64,000 nucleotides of DNA from Bos javanicus. Its lineage: Eukaryota; Chordata; Mammalia; Artiodactyla; Bovidae. Positions 35,532-47,869 of this stretch are shown in pieces (the stretch's first letter is position 1; every line of letters starts with the position of its first letter). The translations under genes and the position numbers were made by a program. Below the pieces are notes generated by a model that saw only the letters and a program-made list of their open reading frames with translations, was not told the origin of the DNA and did no database searches. Where the stretch lies: assembly GCF_032452875.1 (NCBI RefSeq), contig NC_083878.1, positions 58,819,378 through 58,883,377 of the forward strand. The letters run 5' to 3'.

Positions 35532-36560
35532 TTCAGTTCAGTCACTCAGTCCAGCTGTGTCCAGTCGTGTCCAGCTCTTTGCAACCCCATCTACTGCATC
35601 ATGCCAGGTCTCCCTTTCCATCACCAACTCTCGAAGTTTACACAAACTCATGTCCATTGAATTGGTGATGCCATCCGTCTCATCCTCTGTCATCACCTTC
35701 TCCTCCTGCCTTCAATCTTTCTCAGCATCAGGGTCTTTGCAAATGAGTCAGCTCTTCGCATCAGGTGGGTAAAGTATTGGAGTTTCAGCTTCAGCATCAG
35801 TCCTTCCAATGAATACTCAGGACTGTTTTCTTTTAAGATGGACTGGTTGGATCTCTTTGTAGTCCAAGGGATTCTCAAGAGTCACACTTCAAAAGCATCA
35901 ATTCTTCTGTGCTCAGCTTTCTTTATAGTCCAACACTCACATCCATACATGACCACTGGAAAAACCATAGCCTTGACTAGACAGACCTTTGTTGCCAAAG
36001 TAATGTCTCTGCTTTTTAATATGCTGTCTAGGTTGGTCGTAACTTTTCTCCCAAGGAGTAAGCATCTTAATTTCATGGCTGCAATCACCATCTGCAGTGA
36101 TTTTGAAGCACAAGAAAATAAAGTCTGCCACTGTTTCTACTGTTTCCTCATCTATTTGCCATGAAGTGATGGGACCAGATGCCATGATCTTAGTTTTCTG
36201 AATGTTGAGCTTTAAGCCAACTGTTTCACTCTCCTCTTATACTTTCATCAAGAGGTTCTTTAGTTCTTGTTCACTTTCTGCCATAAAGGTGGTGTCATCT
36301 GCATATCTGAGGTTATTGATATTTCTCCTGGCAATATTGATTCCAGCTTGTGCTTCCTCCAGCCCAGCATTTCTCATGATGTACTCTGCATATAAGTTAA
36401 ATAAGCAGGGTGACAATATACAGCCTTGATGTACTCCTTTTCCTATTTGGAACCAGTCTGTTGTTCCATGTCCAATTCTAACTGTTGCTTCCTGACCTGC
36501 ATACAGGTTTCTCAGGAGGTAGGTCAGGTGGTCTGGTATTCCTATCTTTTTCAGAATTTT
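35532..36560 (-). mobile_element. BovB LINE, 5'-truncated (1.0 kb)
   Basis: Antisense copy from the 3' terminus ('ttcagttcagtcactcagtc') to just upstream of motif B. The minus frame 36237-36572 (111 codons) has intact KGVHQGCILSP and YADD boxes. A downstream piece (35882-36185) is in other frames. The 3' part holds a small internal duplication around 'gtgtccag' (35555-35575). Confidence 0.92.
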
Positions 36561-36748
36561 AGATAAAACCAACTATATAAGATCCTATTGTGTCCATAAA
36601 GTTTAGTGTAAGTACCTGGGGAAGGAGGATTTAGACTTTGTGCTAAAGATGCAAGCCAAAACCGTGAGGCTCATAAGAAGCCAATCCCACCAAACTGGGC
36701 AATATTTGGAATTAATCTTTGAAGAATCTTTCAGAAGTTTCTCTGTGG

Positions 36749-36860
36749 GGATTTCCAGGTTATGGTTCAGACTAGGTGCTTTCACTGCAGAGACCTGGGC
36801 TTAATCCCTGGTTGGAGAACTAAGATCATGTAAGTTGCAGGGTGTGACTAAAACAACAAC
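36749..36860 (+). mobile_element. Short tRNA-derived SINE (CHR-like)
   Basis: Sense tRNA-like body ('ggttatggttcagactagg' to 'ctaaaacaacaac'). It is flanked by a perfect 13-bp target-site duplication, agtttctctgtgg, at 36736-36748 and 36861-36873. Confidence 0.88.
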
Positions 36861-36873
36861 AGTTTCTCTGTGG

Positions 36874-37570
36874 AGAACATGCCCTTCATGAATGATGTAA
36901 AAGATATATATTAAGTAGAATTTAAGGACTCAAATTCTGTGTCTAGGCAGAAATGTTAATATTGTGTAAATAACAAGTTCTTCCACTTTACTATTAACTG
37001 TTAATGAAATAAAAGAGTACAAGACTTAGGAAAATATGTTAGCTATGAGTAAAGACAAAGATCAGATCTGAAGCGTATTGGGCAATAATAGCTACCATCA
37101 CACTCATAAGCAAAGTAGATTTGGCAGGTCTGGCTGCTTGAGTGCATTATTCATTCATCTTTTATCACTCAACATATGCCTTCTTGAAAGTTTCATTTTA
37201 GATAAAATAATGAGGCTATTCTATGCTTAATACATGTGTAATACATTGCTTTGTTAGAATTTCTTCAAAAACTCTGAATTAAGGAATAATCTGAAGAAAA
37301 ACAACAGTGTATGAGAAGTAAAGTTTTGAATTAAGTATTTAAAATGCCAGGCACTAAACATAAAAAGAAATCAGAAGTAGATCTCCATTCTTGACCGGAC
37401 TAAGTTACTAGCTTGTGTTACAAAAAGTCAAAATATCTAAATTTAGAGTCATTTGTGTCTATATACTTTTCACATAGATTTGACTGCACATTGATTTAGT
37501 TCAGTATTTAATTTATTGCATTTATGTCAAAATTATCTACTGAATGAATAAATGATGAATGTGTTCCTTT
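36874..37570. other. Unique-looking DNA, no feature seen
   Basis: AT-rich sequence without a supportable gene or repeat. Confidence 0.5.
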
Positions 37571-37574
37571 CCCT

Positions 37575-37790
37575 CTTCATGAGTTGACATACTTTCTCTA
37601 TGAAGGGCCAGATAATAAGCATTTTAAGATTTATGGGTCATGTAAGTTCTCATTGCATAGTATTCTTTGTTTAGAAATTAAAATACAAAATATAAAAATG
37701 TAGGAAAAATTCTTAGCTTGAGGGCTATGCCAAAATAGGCCGTAGGTAAGATGTAGCCTCAAGCCTTTAGGTTGTGGATTACTTCACTAT
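37575..37790 (+). mobile_element. hAT-type DNA transposon relic
   Basis: The left part 'tctctatgaagggccagata' followed by 'gcattttaagatttatggg', and the right part 'gggctatgccaaaataggcc', match a common non-autonomous hAT element of placental mammals. The exact family is not assigned. Confidence 0.65.
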
Positions 37791-37917
37791 ATACATTAAA
37801 TGGAACTTAATTTGATTTTTAAGATCCCTTCTAGTTTTCTGAGTTTCCTTTCAGTTGTATATAAGAACTTGTCTTTATTAATTCAATAGATGAAATTGGC
37901 AAACTTGGCAATAAGAC

Positions 37918-37972
37918 CTTTGTGTGCATATGTGTGTATATGCCCATGCATGTGTGTATGTGTGCATATGTT
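37918..37972. repeat. TG-rich imperfect repeat
   Basis: Interrupted TG/CATG run that reads alternately purine and pyrimidine. Confidence 0.85.
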
Positions 37973-38147
37973 TTTGATGAGCTTCTTTATAAGCATACTT
38001 CTTTTTAAATTAAAAGAAGACATTGTATTTAGACTTCCAAGATTAAATCCAGGCATGCCAGTTAAATCTGAGATTCAGCTTAAAATGTTTTTTTCACATA
38101 TAAGCATATCACACGCAATATTTGGAACACACTTGTATAGGCATTTG

Positions 38148-38346
38148 GGCTTCCCTGGTCGCTCAGCTGGTCAGAATCCACCTGCAATGTGTGAGACCTG
38201 GGTTTGATCCCTGGATTGGGAAGATCCCCTGGAGAAGGAAATGGGTACCCACCCCTGTATTCTGGCCTGGAGAATTCCATGGACTATATAGTCTGTGGGG
38301 GTCTCAAAAAGTCGGACACGACTGAGCAGCTTTCACTTTCACTTTA
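38148..38346 (+). mobile_element. Bov-tA SINE
   Basis: Sense SINE from 'gggcttccctggtcgctcag' to 'ctttcactttcacttta'. It is flanked by an 11-bp target-site duplication with one mismatch (tataggcattt at 38136-38146, tatagacattt at 38347-38357). Confidence 0.93.
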
Positions 38347-38649
38347 TATAGACATTTATTTTTTATTTACATGGAACCTTGTGGTTTTATTTGCTAACTT
38401 TCACAACTCTACCTGTATTAATTGGAAATTTTGTGAGGAAGAGTGAAAAACTGGTAAATAAGTTGGTCGTACACAAAAAGTACTATTACATAATAGAAAG
38501 TATCTTGTCTATTTTTTATAATAGTTTTATGGTCTATTTGCTTATTCTTAAAGTAACAACTATCTATTTTATAGATAATAACCATTTCTTTTATACATAA
38601 GCTTATCATTGTATGGCTACATCATTCATTAATCTGTATTATACTTATT

Positions 38650-38904
38650 ATTTAAAAAATATTTATTTATTTGGCTGCATATGGTCTTAGTGGAGGCATG
38701 TGGGATCTCTGTTGTGTCATGTGATGTATGTCATCTCATGTTGTCATAAAATCTCTTTCATTGCCTTTCAGGCTCAGTTGTTGTGGAGCACGGGTTTAGT
38801 TGCCCCAGGACATGCGGGATCTTAGTTCCCTGACTAGGGATTGAACCCATGTGCCCTGAATTGCAAGGCAAATTTTTAACCACTAGATAACCAAGGAAGT
38901 CCTG
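38650..38904 (-). mobile_element. CHR-type SINE, antisense
   Basis: The plus strand shows the T-rich tail 'atttatttatttggctgc', the body 'gcgggatcttagttccctga', and the head 'taaccaaggaagtcctg'. It has a longer middle than usual, about 50 bp of diverged sequence around 38715-38765. Confidence 0.85.
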
Positions 38905-39713
38905 TCTTTACTATTATAATATTAATTATATGTGCAGGCACTAGGTTATATGCTTTATGAATTTTTCATTTAATATACATGAAATTCCCCATTTATAGAT
39001 GAAACTTAATATCAGAAAATTAAAAACAAAAGATCAATAAAAGTTTAAGAGAAAATTTTTTCAAAGATCATATAATTAGTGATGGAATTGATATTTCTTC
39101 TCAGTCTTTTTTAGATTACATCAGGACCTCGTTTGATGGCCAGTTATGAAACAAAGCTTTCTATTACTGTTCTTTGTCCTTTTAGGAATAATTTGTCTTT
39201 GGAACATTCTTAGATTGTTATTTTTATATCTTTTTTCTCTGATGATACTTATAGTTTTTCTATAGTTTTGCAGGAAAACAATGAATCTTATTTATATATA
39301 TAATCTGAATACTATTTAGCACAGTCTTTTAAAAGTATATTTGATAAATTATTGACATCAAATAATCAGTAATTATAGATTAATATTTAATAATATAATT
39401 GCCTAGTGTACAAGTTGAATGATGCAAAGAATGTGACTTTTTATATTAAAATCTTTTATTTTGAAACTAAATTTACAAGTTACTAAAAACTCCAAAGGAA
39501 GTCACTCCAAACAGACATAAGATCTTAAAAATTAGCAGAATGACAAAAGTGAAATAGTCCTGCTCTCCTGAAGAGCATATCTTTCTGGGTAAGATATATA
39601 GATAGATATAATATTTCCAGTGGTGGTAAATGAAATGAAGACATATAAAGCAAAGTGAGAGGATAAAAAGTTATTGTAAGGGATGTGATATTTTATACAA
39701 GAATTTATTTTTT
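38905..39713. other. AT-rich DNA with a weak MIR-like patch
   Basis: A faint MIR-like core may lie at 38945-39030 ('ccccatttatagatgaaac'). Otherwise nothing is recognised. Confidence 0.4.
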
Positions 39714-40048
39714 AAAGAAGACAACTAATCTCAAAAATATACAAGCAACTCCTACAGCTCAATTCCAGAAAAATAAATGACCCAATCAAAAAATGGGCCA
39801 AAGAACTAAATAGACATTTCTCCAAAGAAGACATACAGATGGCTAACAAACACATGAAAAGATGCTCAACATCACTCACTATCAGAGAAATGCAGATCAA
39901 AACCACTATGAGGTACCATTTCACGCCAGGCAGAATGGCTGCGATCCAAAAGTCTACAAGCAATAAATGCTAGAGAGGGTGTGAAGAAAAGGGAACCGTC
40001 TTACACTGTTGGTGGGAATGCAAATTAGTACAGCCACTATGGAGAACA

Positions 40049-40315
40049 GTGTGGAGATTCCTTAAAAAACTGGAAATAGAACTGCCTTATGATCCAGCAA
40101 TCCCACTGCTGGGCATGCACACTGAGGAAACCAGAATTGAAAGAGACACATATACCCCAATGTTCATCGCAGCACTGTTTATAATAGCCAGGACATGGAA
40201 GCAACCTAGATGTCCATCAGCAGATGAATGGCTAAGAAAGCAGTGGTACAGGGGGACAGCCCAGCCGCCGTTTGGAAACAGCAGTTGGAGCCTCCCGGTT
40301 CCCCCGCCTGCCTGA
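40049..40315 (+). pseudogene. L1 ORF2 C-terminal fragment, altered by the nested insert
   Basis: Eighty-eight codons of the cysteine-poor C-terminal segment of L1 ORF2 (LPYDPAIPLLGM ... MFIAALFIIARTWKQPRC ... PSADEWLRKQWY). After residue 68 the frame runs into the GC-rich insert and ends within it. The intact L1 sequence resumes at 40370. ORF2 is the endonuclease/reverse transcriptase of L1. Only this tail is present, so it is non-functional. Confidence 0.88.
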
Positions 40316-40352
40316 CGCGGCGGCCCCGGGAGCGCTTAAAGAAAAAAAAAGA
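40251..40352 (+). mobile_element. Short GC-rich retrocopy of unknown source, inside L1
   Basis: A 102-bp insert begins 'gggggacagcccagccgcc', is very GC- and CpG-rich, and ends in an A-rich tail ('gcttaaagaaaaaaaaag'). It is flanked by a perfect 17-bp duplication of L1 sequence, aagaaagcagtggtaca, at 40234-40250 and 40353-40369. Duplication, A-tail and nick context (ct/aagaa) are the marks of L1-mediated retroposition. I do not recognise the source RNA. Confidence 0.88.
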
Positions 40353-40867
40353 AAGAAAGCAGTGGTACATATACACAATGGAGTATTACTCAGCCTTTAA
40401 AAAGAATACATTTGAATCAGTTCTAATGAGGTGGATGAAACTGGAGCCTATTATACAGAGTGAAGTAAGCCAGAAAGAAAAACACCAATACAGTATACTA
40501 ACGCATATATATGGACTTTAGAAAGATGGTAACAATAACCCTGTATATGATACAGCAAAAGAGACACTGATGTACAGAACAATCTTTTGGACTCTGTGGG
40601 AGAGGGAGAGGGTGGGATGATTTGGGAGAATGGCATTGAAATACGTATAATATCATATATGGAACGAGTCTCCAGTCCAGGTTCGATGCACGATACTGGA
40701 TGCTTGGGGCTGGTGCACTGGGACGACCCAGAGGGATGGTACGGGAGGGAGGAGGGAGGAGGGTTCAAGATGGGGAACACATGTATACCTGTGGCAGATT
40801 CATTTTGATATATGGCAAAACCAATACAATATTGTAAAGTTAAAATAAAATTAAAAAAAAGAAGACA

Positions 40868-41815
40868 CTGATAATGTTATATGTGAACAGAGCTTTGAAG
40901 AAAACAGGAAAGCAGCCATTCAGCTATTTAAGACAATAGCATTCTAGGCAGCAGGAATATTCTAGGCAGCAGAAACTGAGCAGACATGTACTTGAGATAT
41001 TCAAGGAAGTCTCATGAAACTAATGACACACATGCAGCAAGGTGACATCCATCCTCTTCTTAAAACTCTCATTCTGCTGCTGCTATTGCTTGAAGACTAG
41101 TCACTAAAAGGGCAAGAGCAAAAGCACAGAAAATTGCTAGGAAACTATTATTCAGTTCAGGCAGGACATGATGTTGCCTTGGACTGTGGAGGTAGAGTGA
41201 AAGAAGTTGGGTTCTAGATATATTTCAGAAGAATTGTATGCATAATTTGCTGATGGCTTAGATATGGAATACTAGAGAAAGAGGGACATCAAAAAGGATA
41301 CTAAGTGAATTAGTCTTATTATCTAGAAAAATGTGATTGTCATTCAATGATAATGGAAAGTCTAAAGAAGAAACAAGTTTAGGGGTGGGAAAACTTAGAC
41401 TTATTAAATTTGAAATACTAATTGGTAATCTAGGTAAAATAAAGATTTCCTTAAAGATCAAAGAAAGTTAGAACTCATTTGCTTACGACTTCCTTACAAA
41501 GCTGAGAAGCTAAGTTGGATAAATGAATTTGTGGCTTAGATAAGAGATTGAAGTTAGAAAATAAAACCATCACACAATAATTATAGGTGATGTTCAAAGT
41601 CAAGGTCATCTGGGCAATGAGTATAGAGGAATGTAGAGATGGACAGAATGCTTAGACACTCTAATTTTACAATCTATCAATTCAAATATAATCCAACAAA
41701 AGAGAATAAGGAGTTAGTAAAGTAGGAAAGAACCAAGAGTATGATATTCCAGAAACTAATTTAAAAAGTGTTTTGAATGATCATGATCAATGCTGTCAAA
41801 TTCTGCTGCTAGGGT
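40868..41815. other. Unique-looking DNA, no feature seen
   Basis: No gene or repeat that I can support. There is a short imperfect 'attctaggcagcag' tandem pair near 40940-40975. Confidence 0.5.
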
Positions 41816-41826
41816 GTGTGTTAGTT

Positions 41827-42013
41827 GCTTCAGTCGTGTCCAACTCTTTGGACAGTAGCTTGCCAGGCTCCTCTGTCCATGAAATTCTCCAGGCAAGAAT
41901 ACTGGAATGGGTTGCTATTCCCTTCTCCAGGGGATCTTCCTGACCCCAGGGATCAAACTGAGGTCTCCTGCTTTGCAGGCAGATTCTTTCCCATCTAGCC
42001 ATTACTCATTCCC
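41827..42013 (-). mobile_element. Bov-tA SINE, antisense
   Basis: Antisense SINE with a perfect 11-bp target-site duplication, ctgctagggtg, at 41816-41826 and 42014-42024. Confidence 0.93.
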
Positions 42014-42024
42014 CTGCTAGGGTG

Positions 42025-43450
42025 AGTAGTATAAGGATAGAAAAGTGATAATTGAACTGTAAACTTGGAGGTAGGCCAGCAGTTTTGTGGATAATTGGGT
42101 ATTTTCATTAAAAATTGAGGAGGCGGGGGAGTTAAGTGGTCAAAGAGTACATTTGTTTGTCCCCTGGTTTCACTGGGATAAAACTCACAGATACAGGAGA
42201 AGGAGCAAATACACAGATCCTATCATGCACATTCATTCTAAGGTAACTGTCAGATATCCAGCAAGAATGAACATAAAAGTACTAATGAGGAAGCTTGGCT
42301 TTGGGAATCTTATGCTGATTTAAATAACCACTAGCTCTTCTTCTGGTGTGAACAAGGGCAGGACACAACAGAATACATTTTGGCAGAAACTTGGCTGCAT
42401 CCCAATCTTGCTAACTCAGCTTGAATAGCTGGGAGCAGTACCAGCTCTTTCCCTGGGGTGATCAGTGGGCTGGTTTCCAAGTTTGGAGCTTGTAGCTGTA
42501 TAAGATAAAACATTGGCAGTAAGATTCCCCACATAAGAATCCTTGGTTAGAAAATATGATCAGATTATTCTGACATGATCTGGTGACATCAGTTTCAGTT
42601 TGGGCTGTCCAGGATTGAATGCCTTATTCACTAAACTCTAGCCAGTTTCTGTAGAGTTTTGCAGAAAATTACTTTTTCTTTGCTGAGTGACCAGACTGGA
42701 GGAAATCAATCTAGAATAAAACAGGGCAAAACATTGTAAGTGGTTCAAGAAAGAAAGAGAAGATGGTAGGTAGAGTTAAAAAAATACAGGTAGCACTCAA
42801 CAATGTAAATATTAAGTTGTGATGTGGAAAAAATAAACCTTGGTGGAAAATCATGCATTTGGACAGCATCCACTATGATTAATATCTTAAAACTGTTATG
42901 GATCATGAGCAAAAAATTGAATCTCTGATTATCAGTTTCCTTGAATTTCCCTGCCTAGACTTACACTGTGATATAATTCTTTATAATTGTGTTCAATTTC
43001 AAGACCAAGTTAGTATTAGATTTAAAAATAATGAAAATATCTCTGTAACTCCTATATTTTATTTTCCCTGATATGTCCTATATAATACTGATAAGTTAAT
43101 TGCTATTTAAATAGTGATAAGAAGAAACAAAATAGTTCTATGATAGCACAATCCAAAAGAAGCAATAATAATGTAAGCGTATATATAACACAAAAACTAG
43201 AAAGTGCAATTATATTTTAAAGCCTAGAAAATAAGTTCCTTATAACATTTCTTATTGTAAAACAATAATTTTAGTTTAAAATATAGCAACTATTAGGTAA
43301 CTAATTCATAAATTTAACTGCAAAAATTAGTTGCTAGACTACACTATATGATCTTTATTTAAAACATTGTAAGGCAAAACAAGATAGAAATATAGATTAG
43401 AAAGGAACAAACCTATCTAAATCCTACTATGTTCCAGGTTCTGTAACATT
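42025..43450. other. Unique-looking DNA, no gene recognised
   Basis: Contains a 67-codon minus ORF (42331-42534) preceded by an acceptor-like tract. I could not relate it to any protein, and the surrounding text vaguely resembles an LTR. Not called. Confidence 0.4.
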
Positions 43451-43451
43451 C

Positions 43452-45176
43452 AATTCAGTCAGTTGCTCAGTCGGGTCTGACTCTTTGCGACCCCATGAAC
43501 CGCCACATGCCAGGCCTCCCTGTCCATCACCAACTCCTGGAGTTCACCCAAACCCATGTCCATCGAGATGGTGATACCATGCATCTCATCCTCTGTTGTC
43601 CCCTTCTTCTCCTGCCTTCAATCTTTCCCCGCATTAGGGTCTTTTCCAATGAGTCAGTTCTTCACATCAGGTGGCCAAACATCAGTCCTTCCAGTTTCAG
43701 CTTGAACATCAGTCCTTCCAATGAACACCCAGGACTGATCTCCTTTAGGGTGGACTGGTTGAATCTCCTTGAGGTCCAAGGGACTCTCAAGAGTCTTCTC
43801 CAACACCATAGTTCAAAAGCATCAATTCTTTGGTGCTCAGCTTTCTTTATAGTCCAACTCTCACATCCATACATGACCACTGGAGAAACAATAGCCTTGA
43901 CTAGATGGACCTTCTTGACAAAGTAACGTCTCTGCTTTTTAATATGCTGTCAAGGTTGGTCATAACTTTCCTTCAAAAGACTAAGTGTCTTTTAATTTCA
44001 TGGCTGCAATCACCATCCGCAGTGATTTTGGAGCCCAGAAAAATAAAGTCTGACACTGTTTCCACTGTTTTCCCATCTATTTGACATGAAGTGATGGGAC
44101 CAGATGCCATGATCTTAGTTTTCTGAATGTTGAGCTTTAAGCCAACTTTTTCACTCTCCACTTTCACTTTCATCAAGAGGCTCTTTAGTTCTTCACTTTC
44201 TGCCATAAGGGTGGTATCATCTGCATATCTGAGGTGATTGATATTTCTCCTGGCAATCTTGATTCCAGCTTGTGCTTCTTCCAGCCCAGCGTTTCTCATG
44301 ATGTACTCTGCATAGAAGTTAAATAAGCAGGGTAACAATATACTGCCTTGACGTATTCCTTTTCCTATTTGGAACCAGTCTGTTGTTCCATGTCCAGTTC
44401 TAACTGTTGCTTCCTGACCTGCATATAAGTTTCTCAAGAGGCACGTCAGGTGGTCTGATATTCCCATCTCTTTCAGAATTTTCCACAGTTTATTATGATC
44501 CACACAGTCAAAGGCTTTGGCATAGTCAATAAAGCAGAAATAGATGTTTTCCTGGAACTGTCTTGCTTTTTTGATGATTCAGCAGATGTTGGCAATTTGA
44601 TCTCTGTTTCCTCTGCCTTTTCTAAAACCACCTTGAACATCTGGAAGTTCACGGTTCACATATTGCTGAAGCCTAACTTGGAGAATTTTGAGCATTACTT
44701 TATTAGCGTGTGAGATGAGTGCAATTGTGCAGTAGTTTGAGCATTCTTTGGCATTGCCTTTCTTTGGGATTGGAATGAAAACTGACCTTTTCCAGTCCTG
44801 TGGCCATGGCTGTTTTCCAAATTGCTGGCATATTGAGTGTAGCACTTTCACAGCATCATCTTTCAGGATTTGAAATAGCTCAACTAGAATACCATCACCT
44901 CCACTAGCTTTGTTCATAGTGATGTTTCCTAAGGCCCACTTGGCTTCACATTCCAGGATGTCTGGCTCTAGGTGAGTGATCACATCATCGTTATTATCTT
45001 GGTCATGAAGATCTTTTTTGTACAATTCTTATGTGTATTCTTGCCACCTCTTCTTAATATCTTCTGCTTCTGTTAGGTCCCTATAATTTCTGTCTTTTAT
45101 TGAGCCCATCTTTGCATGAAATGTTCCCTTGGTATCTCTACTTTTCTTGTAGAGATTCTAGTCTTTCCCATTCTAT
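43452..45176 (-). mobile_element. BovB LINE, 5'-truncated (1.7 kb)
   Basis: Antisense copy from 'caattcagtcagttgctcag' (3' end) to the linker before the reverse transcriptase. The minus frame 43973-44503 (176 codons) keeps motif B (KGIRQGSILLPC, with Cys replaced by Ser) and an intact YADD box. 44579-45025 keeps the fingers block with FRKGRGNRDQI. A stop near the linker separates them. Confidence 0.93.
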
Positions 45177-47563
45177 TGTTATATTAATTTATTCAAGTAA
45201 CTATTGCAGGCATGTTTGTAATTAAATTGACTTAGCTTTGTCATTGCTCAATACTGTCTTTGTGATACTGAAAAGAAACAACTCCTTGATTAATTGCTAA
45301 TATAAAAATCATAATTGTTTCCACCTATTTATTTTTTGCCTATTATTTCTTCATGGTTTCCCTCCTGCTCAATGACTCCTCAGCCTCTTAGAGTCATTTT
45401 TGTAGAGATTACATTGAATCATTTATTAAATTATGTTTTTAAACTTTCAAAATATGCTCATTAGTGCTAAATTTATTTTACTCACTAAAACCCATTGGCA
45501 GTAATATTAAAATAAAATAAACATTGAATGTGAGGTATGGCAATTCAGAAATTCATAAAAGTACAATTTCCTTTCATTTTGTTTCTCAGAGGCTGCACAT
45601 TAAATTCTTAAAGCAGATTGCTGCTAACACTCATAAAACTGGCTTGGGGAGGGGGGCAGGAAAAGTGATGTAAGTATTACTCTAGTAAGGCAGATTTTAG
45701 CAATGACCAGTGCTGAAAAATAGAAGACCAGGTTGCAGTCGTATTAACCCTGCCTCAGCTTGTCCCTAGATATGACTGGGAATAACTGTCAATGGAGAAC
45801 ACATTCATTAACTTTCCATCCAGTAGAATGTAAGGTGACACATTGAAAATATAACCTGGAGCCCAAGGAAAGAGATATAGGATGTCGAATTGGGGGATTA
45901 GTTCAGCTCTTAGATGCATAGTGCATGCACTCTGTCTAAAATCCATCATCTTTCTAAAATTACTCATTATTAGTACATTCTCCCTTGTGCCTGTGCAAAT
46001 AATTCTATTTTCAGAGTAATAGTCCACCTAACTGTGTTCCTGTTTAGAAATTCAAAGTATGTCAAAGGACAGATTTATAGAATATATGTTTGCCTTGAGA
46101 GGGAAAACCTATACCTGAGAACAAATGTTCTGTTTTTCAATCTCAACAAATGAGTTTTTTAAGTTAATTTTTGAGAAAACTTTCATTTATTTAGCAAACT
46201 TTTCTCAAAGAACTATTAAATATAAGAAATCGTTTTGGACATTTGCAAGATATATGTCATCCTATCCTATCTGTAATAAATTAGCAGTAGAAATATTAGA
46301 TGATAGAAAACTAATGCTAACAACAAGAACGAGGCTCTTATTCATCTTAATTGGGGGACTGGAGCATATATGAGCCTTTATATACTTCTATTCTCTAATG
46401 AAAAGGGCATTGAACTATCATAAAAATTAAAAAGGATAGAAGCTATGTTTGATCCATTTGTAATTTTTATTTCTGCCTTGTGACCTCTAATCCTAACTGA
46501 GCTCGTTTTATCCAGGGTAGGAAAGGGAGTGGAAGAAACAGTTCTCTGACAGATATACATTAATAGTTTTGGTAAATTCTGGAGGGTTTTTTCTCTTATT
46601 TTGTTAGTCAACTTTGCTTGGGATTTATCAACTTTATAAATGTTTGAAAAATAAAAAAAAATTTTTTTAAAAGGCATTGCCTTGTTTAAATCATTTTAAA
46701 TAAAATTCTTTATGATATGAGAGTCATCTAAAGTGCATGAAAATAAATATTTCTCTTCAAAAACAAGTATAATTTAAAATACAATAAATATAAAATTCAT
46801 AACATTATACATTTTATGAAAATCTAAATAGTAAATAAAAGTAATGTACATATTTTTTTACATCCTTTATTTGTCCTGCCATGCAGTAAGAATAAATTGC
46901 TTGTCAGGCATAATAGCTACTTACTGTTCAATTCCAAAGTTAACTGTTAGATGTCATCTCTGTAGATAAATAAGAAAGTCTACCTCTGTTTTCTCTGTAA
47001 AATATTTTATTTTAATGAGGAAATTTATACTAAAAGCAAAGACAATGATTTAGGCAACTCAAATCAGTTTTAAGGTGCATTTTAATTTTTCTCCCTAGAT
47101 AAAGCTGTTCAAGCGATGGCCATATTATATATTTCATCTGCTTTCACCATAGCATATGTAGATCTCGACCAAATAGTAATTACTTATTTATGTACAATAA
47201 TTTAAATGTGTATGACATTATTAATTAACTCAATAAACATTTATAGAGATTTGTGAATCTATCAAGGCCTCATAGACTGTAAGTTCTCTCCTATTTACTT
47301 AACAAGTACTCAATAAATATTTGTTGTGGAGAGAAGAAGGGAAAATACCTAGAGGAGTGCAGCCCATACCACAGGCAATTTAGAAACATTAGCTATTGTC
47401 ATTGTCATTAAAATGACTTTCTAGAAGTCACTTACCTGCCAAGTGGCAAAGATGTGTCTCCAATTCTCAAGTTTACTCTGCCTAATTTCCTTTGCTGTCC
47501 TGCCCAAACCATTTCAGGTCAAGGAAGCATCTACACTGTTAAGAATCTTATTAGGCTTGTTGT
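45177..47563. other. Long unique stretch, no gene recognised
   Basis: Mostly AT-rich. A weak L2-like end ('actcaataaatatttgttg', near 47308-47327) is the only repeat hint. Minus ORFs at 45755-46027 and 46378-46677 have no recognisable motif and are not called. Confidence 0.5.
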
Positions 47564-47576
47564 ATCATTCTCTTCT

Positions 47577-47856
47577 GGAGAAGGCAATGGCACCCCCCTC
47601 CAGTACTCTTGCCTGGAAATCCCATGGACGGAGGAGCCTGGTAGGCTACAGTCCATGGGGTCGCTAAGAGTCGGACACGACTGAGCGACTTCACTTTCTC
47701 TTTTCTCTTTTCATGCACTGGAGAAGGAAATGGCAACCCACTCCAGTATTCTTGCCTGGAGAATCCCAGGGACGACGGAGCCTGGTGGGCTGCTGTCTAT
47801 GGGGTCGCACAGAGTCGGACACGACTGAAGCGACTTAGCATAGCATAGCATAGCAT
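47577..47856 (+). mobile_element. Bov-A2 SINE with (ATAGC)n tail
   Basis: Two tandem Bov-A units with the 'cttcactttctcttttctct' linker and a tail of four 'tagca' units. A 13-bp target-site duplication with one mismatch flanks it (atcattctcttct at 47564-47576, atcgttctcttct at 47857-47869). Confidence 0.95.
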
Positions 47857-47869
47857 ATCGTTCTCTTCT

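Larger units (their letters stand above)
39724..40857 (+). mobile_element. Young L1 LINE, 5'-truncated, carrying a nested GC-rich insert
   Basis: Sense L1 from ORF2 to the ruminant L1 3' UTR and A-tail. A perfect 10-bp target-site duplication, aaagaagaca, sits at 39714-39723 and 40858-40867, next to a TT/AAAG-type nick site. Low decay points to a recent insertion. A 102-bp foreign segment lies at 40251-40352. Confidence 0.94.

Noticed and set aside
40451..40780. 109-codon minus ORF across the L1 3' UTR
   Set aside because: Antisense shadow of the L1 3' region; no protein motif.
42331..42534. 67-codon minus ORF preceded by an acceptor-like 'ttatcttatacag'
   Set aside because: No recognisable motif, and the neighbourhood vaguely resembles an old LTR; weaker than the candidate at 10354-10542.
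45755..46027. 90-codon minus ORF in unique DNA
   Set aside because: No family resemblance and no convincing splice or start context. The length is within chance expectation for a window this size.
46378..46677. 99-codon minus ORF
   Set aside because: AT-driven composition and no motif; the start lies in low-complexity A-rich sequence.
47838..47856. Short direct repeats as a possible CRISPR-like array
   Set aside because: They are 5-bp units of a SINE tail without spacers, in a mammalian genome.
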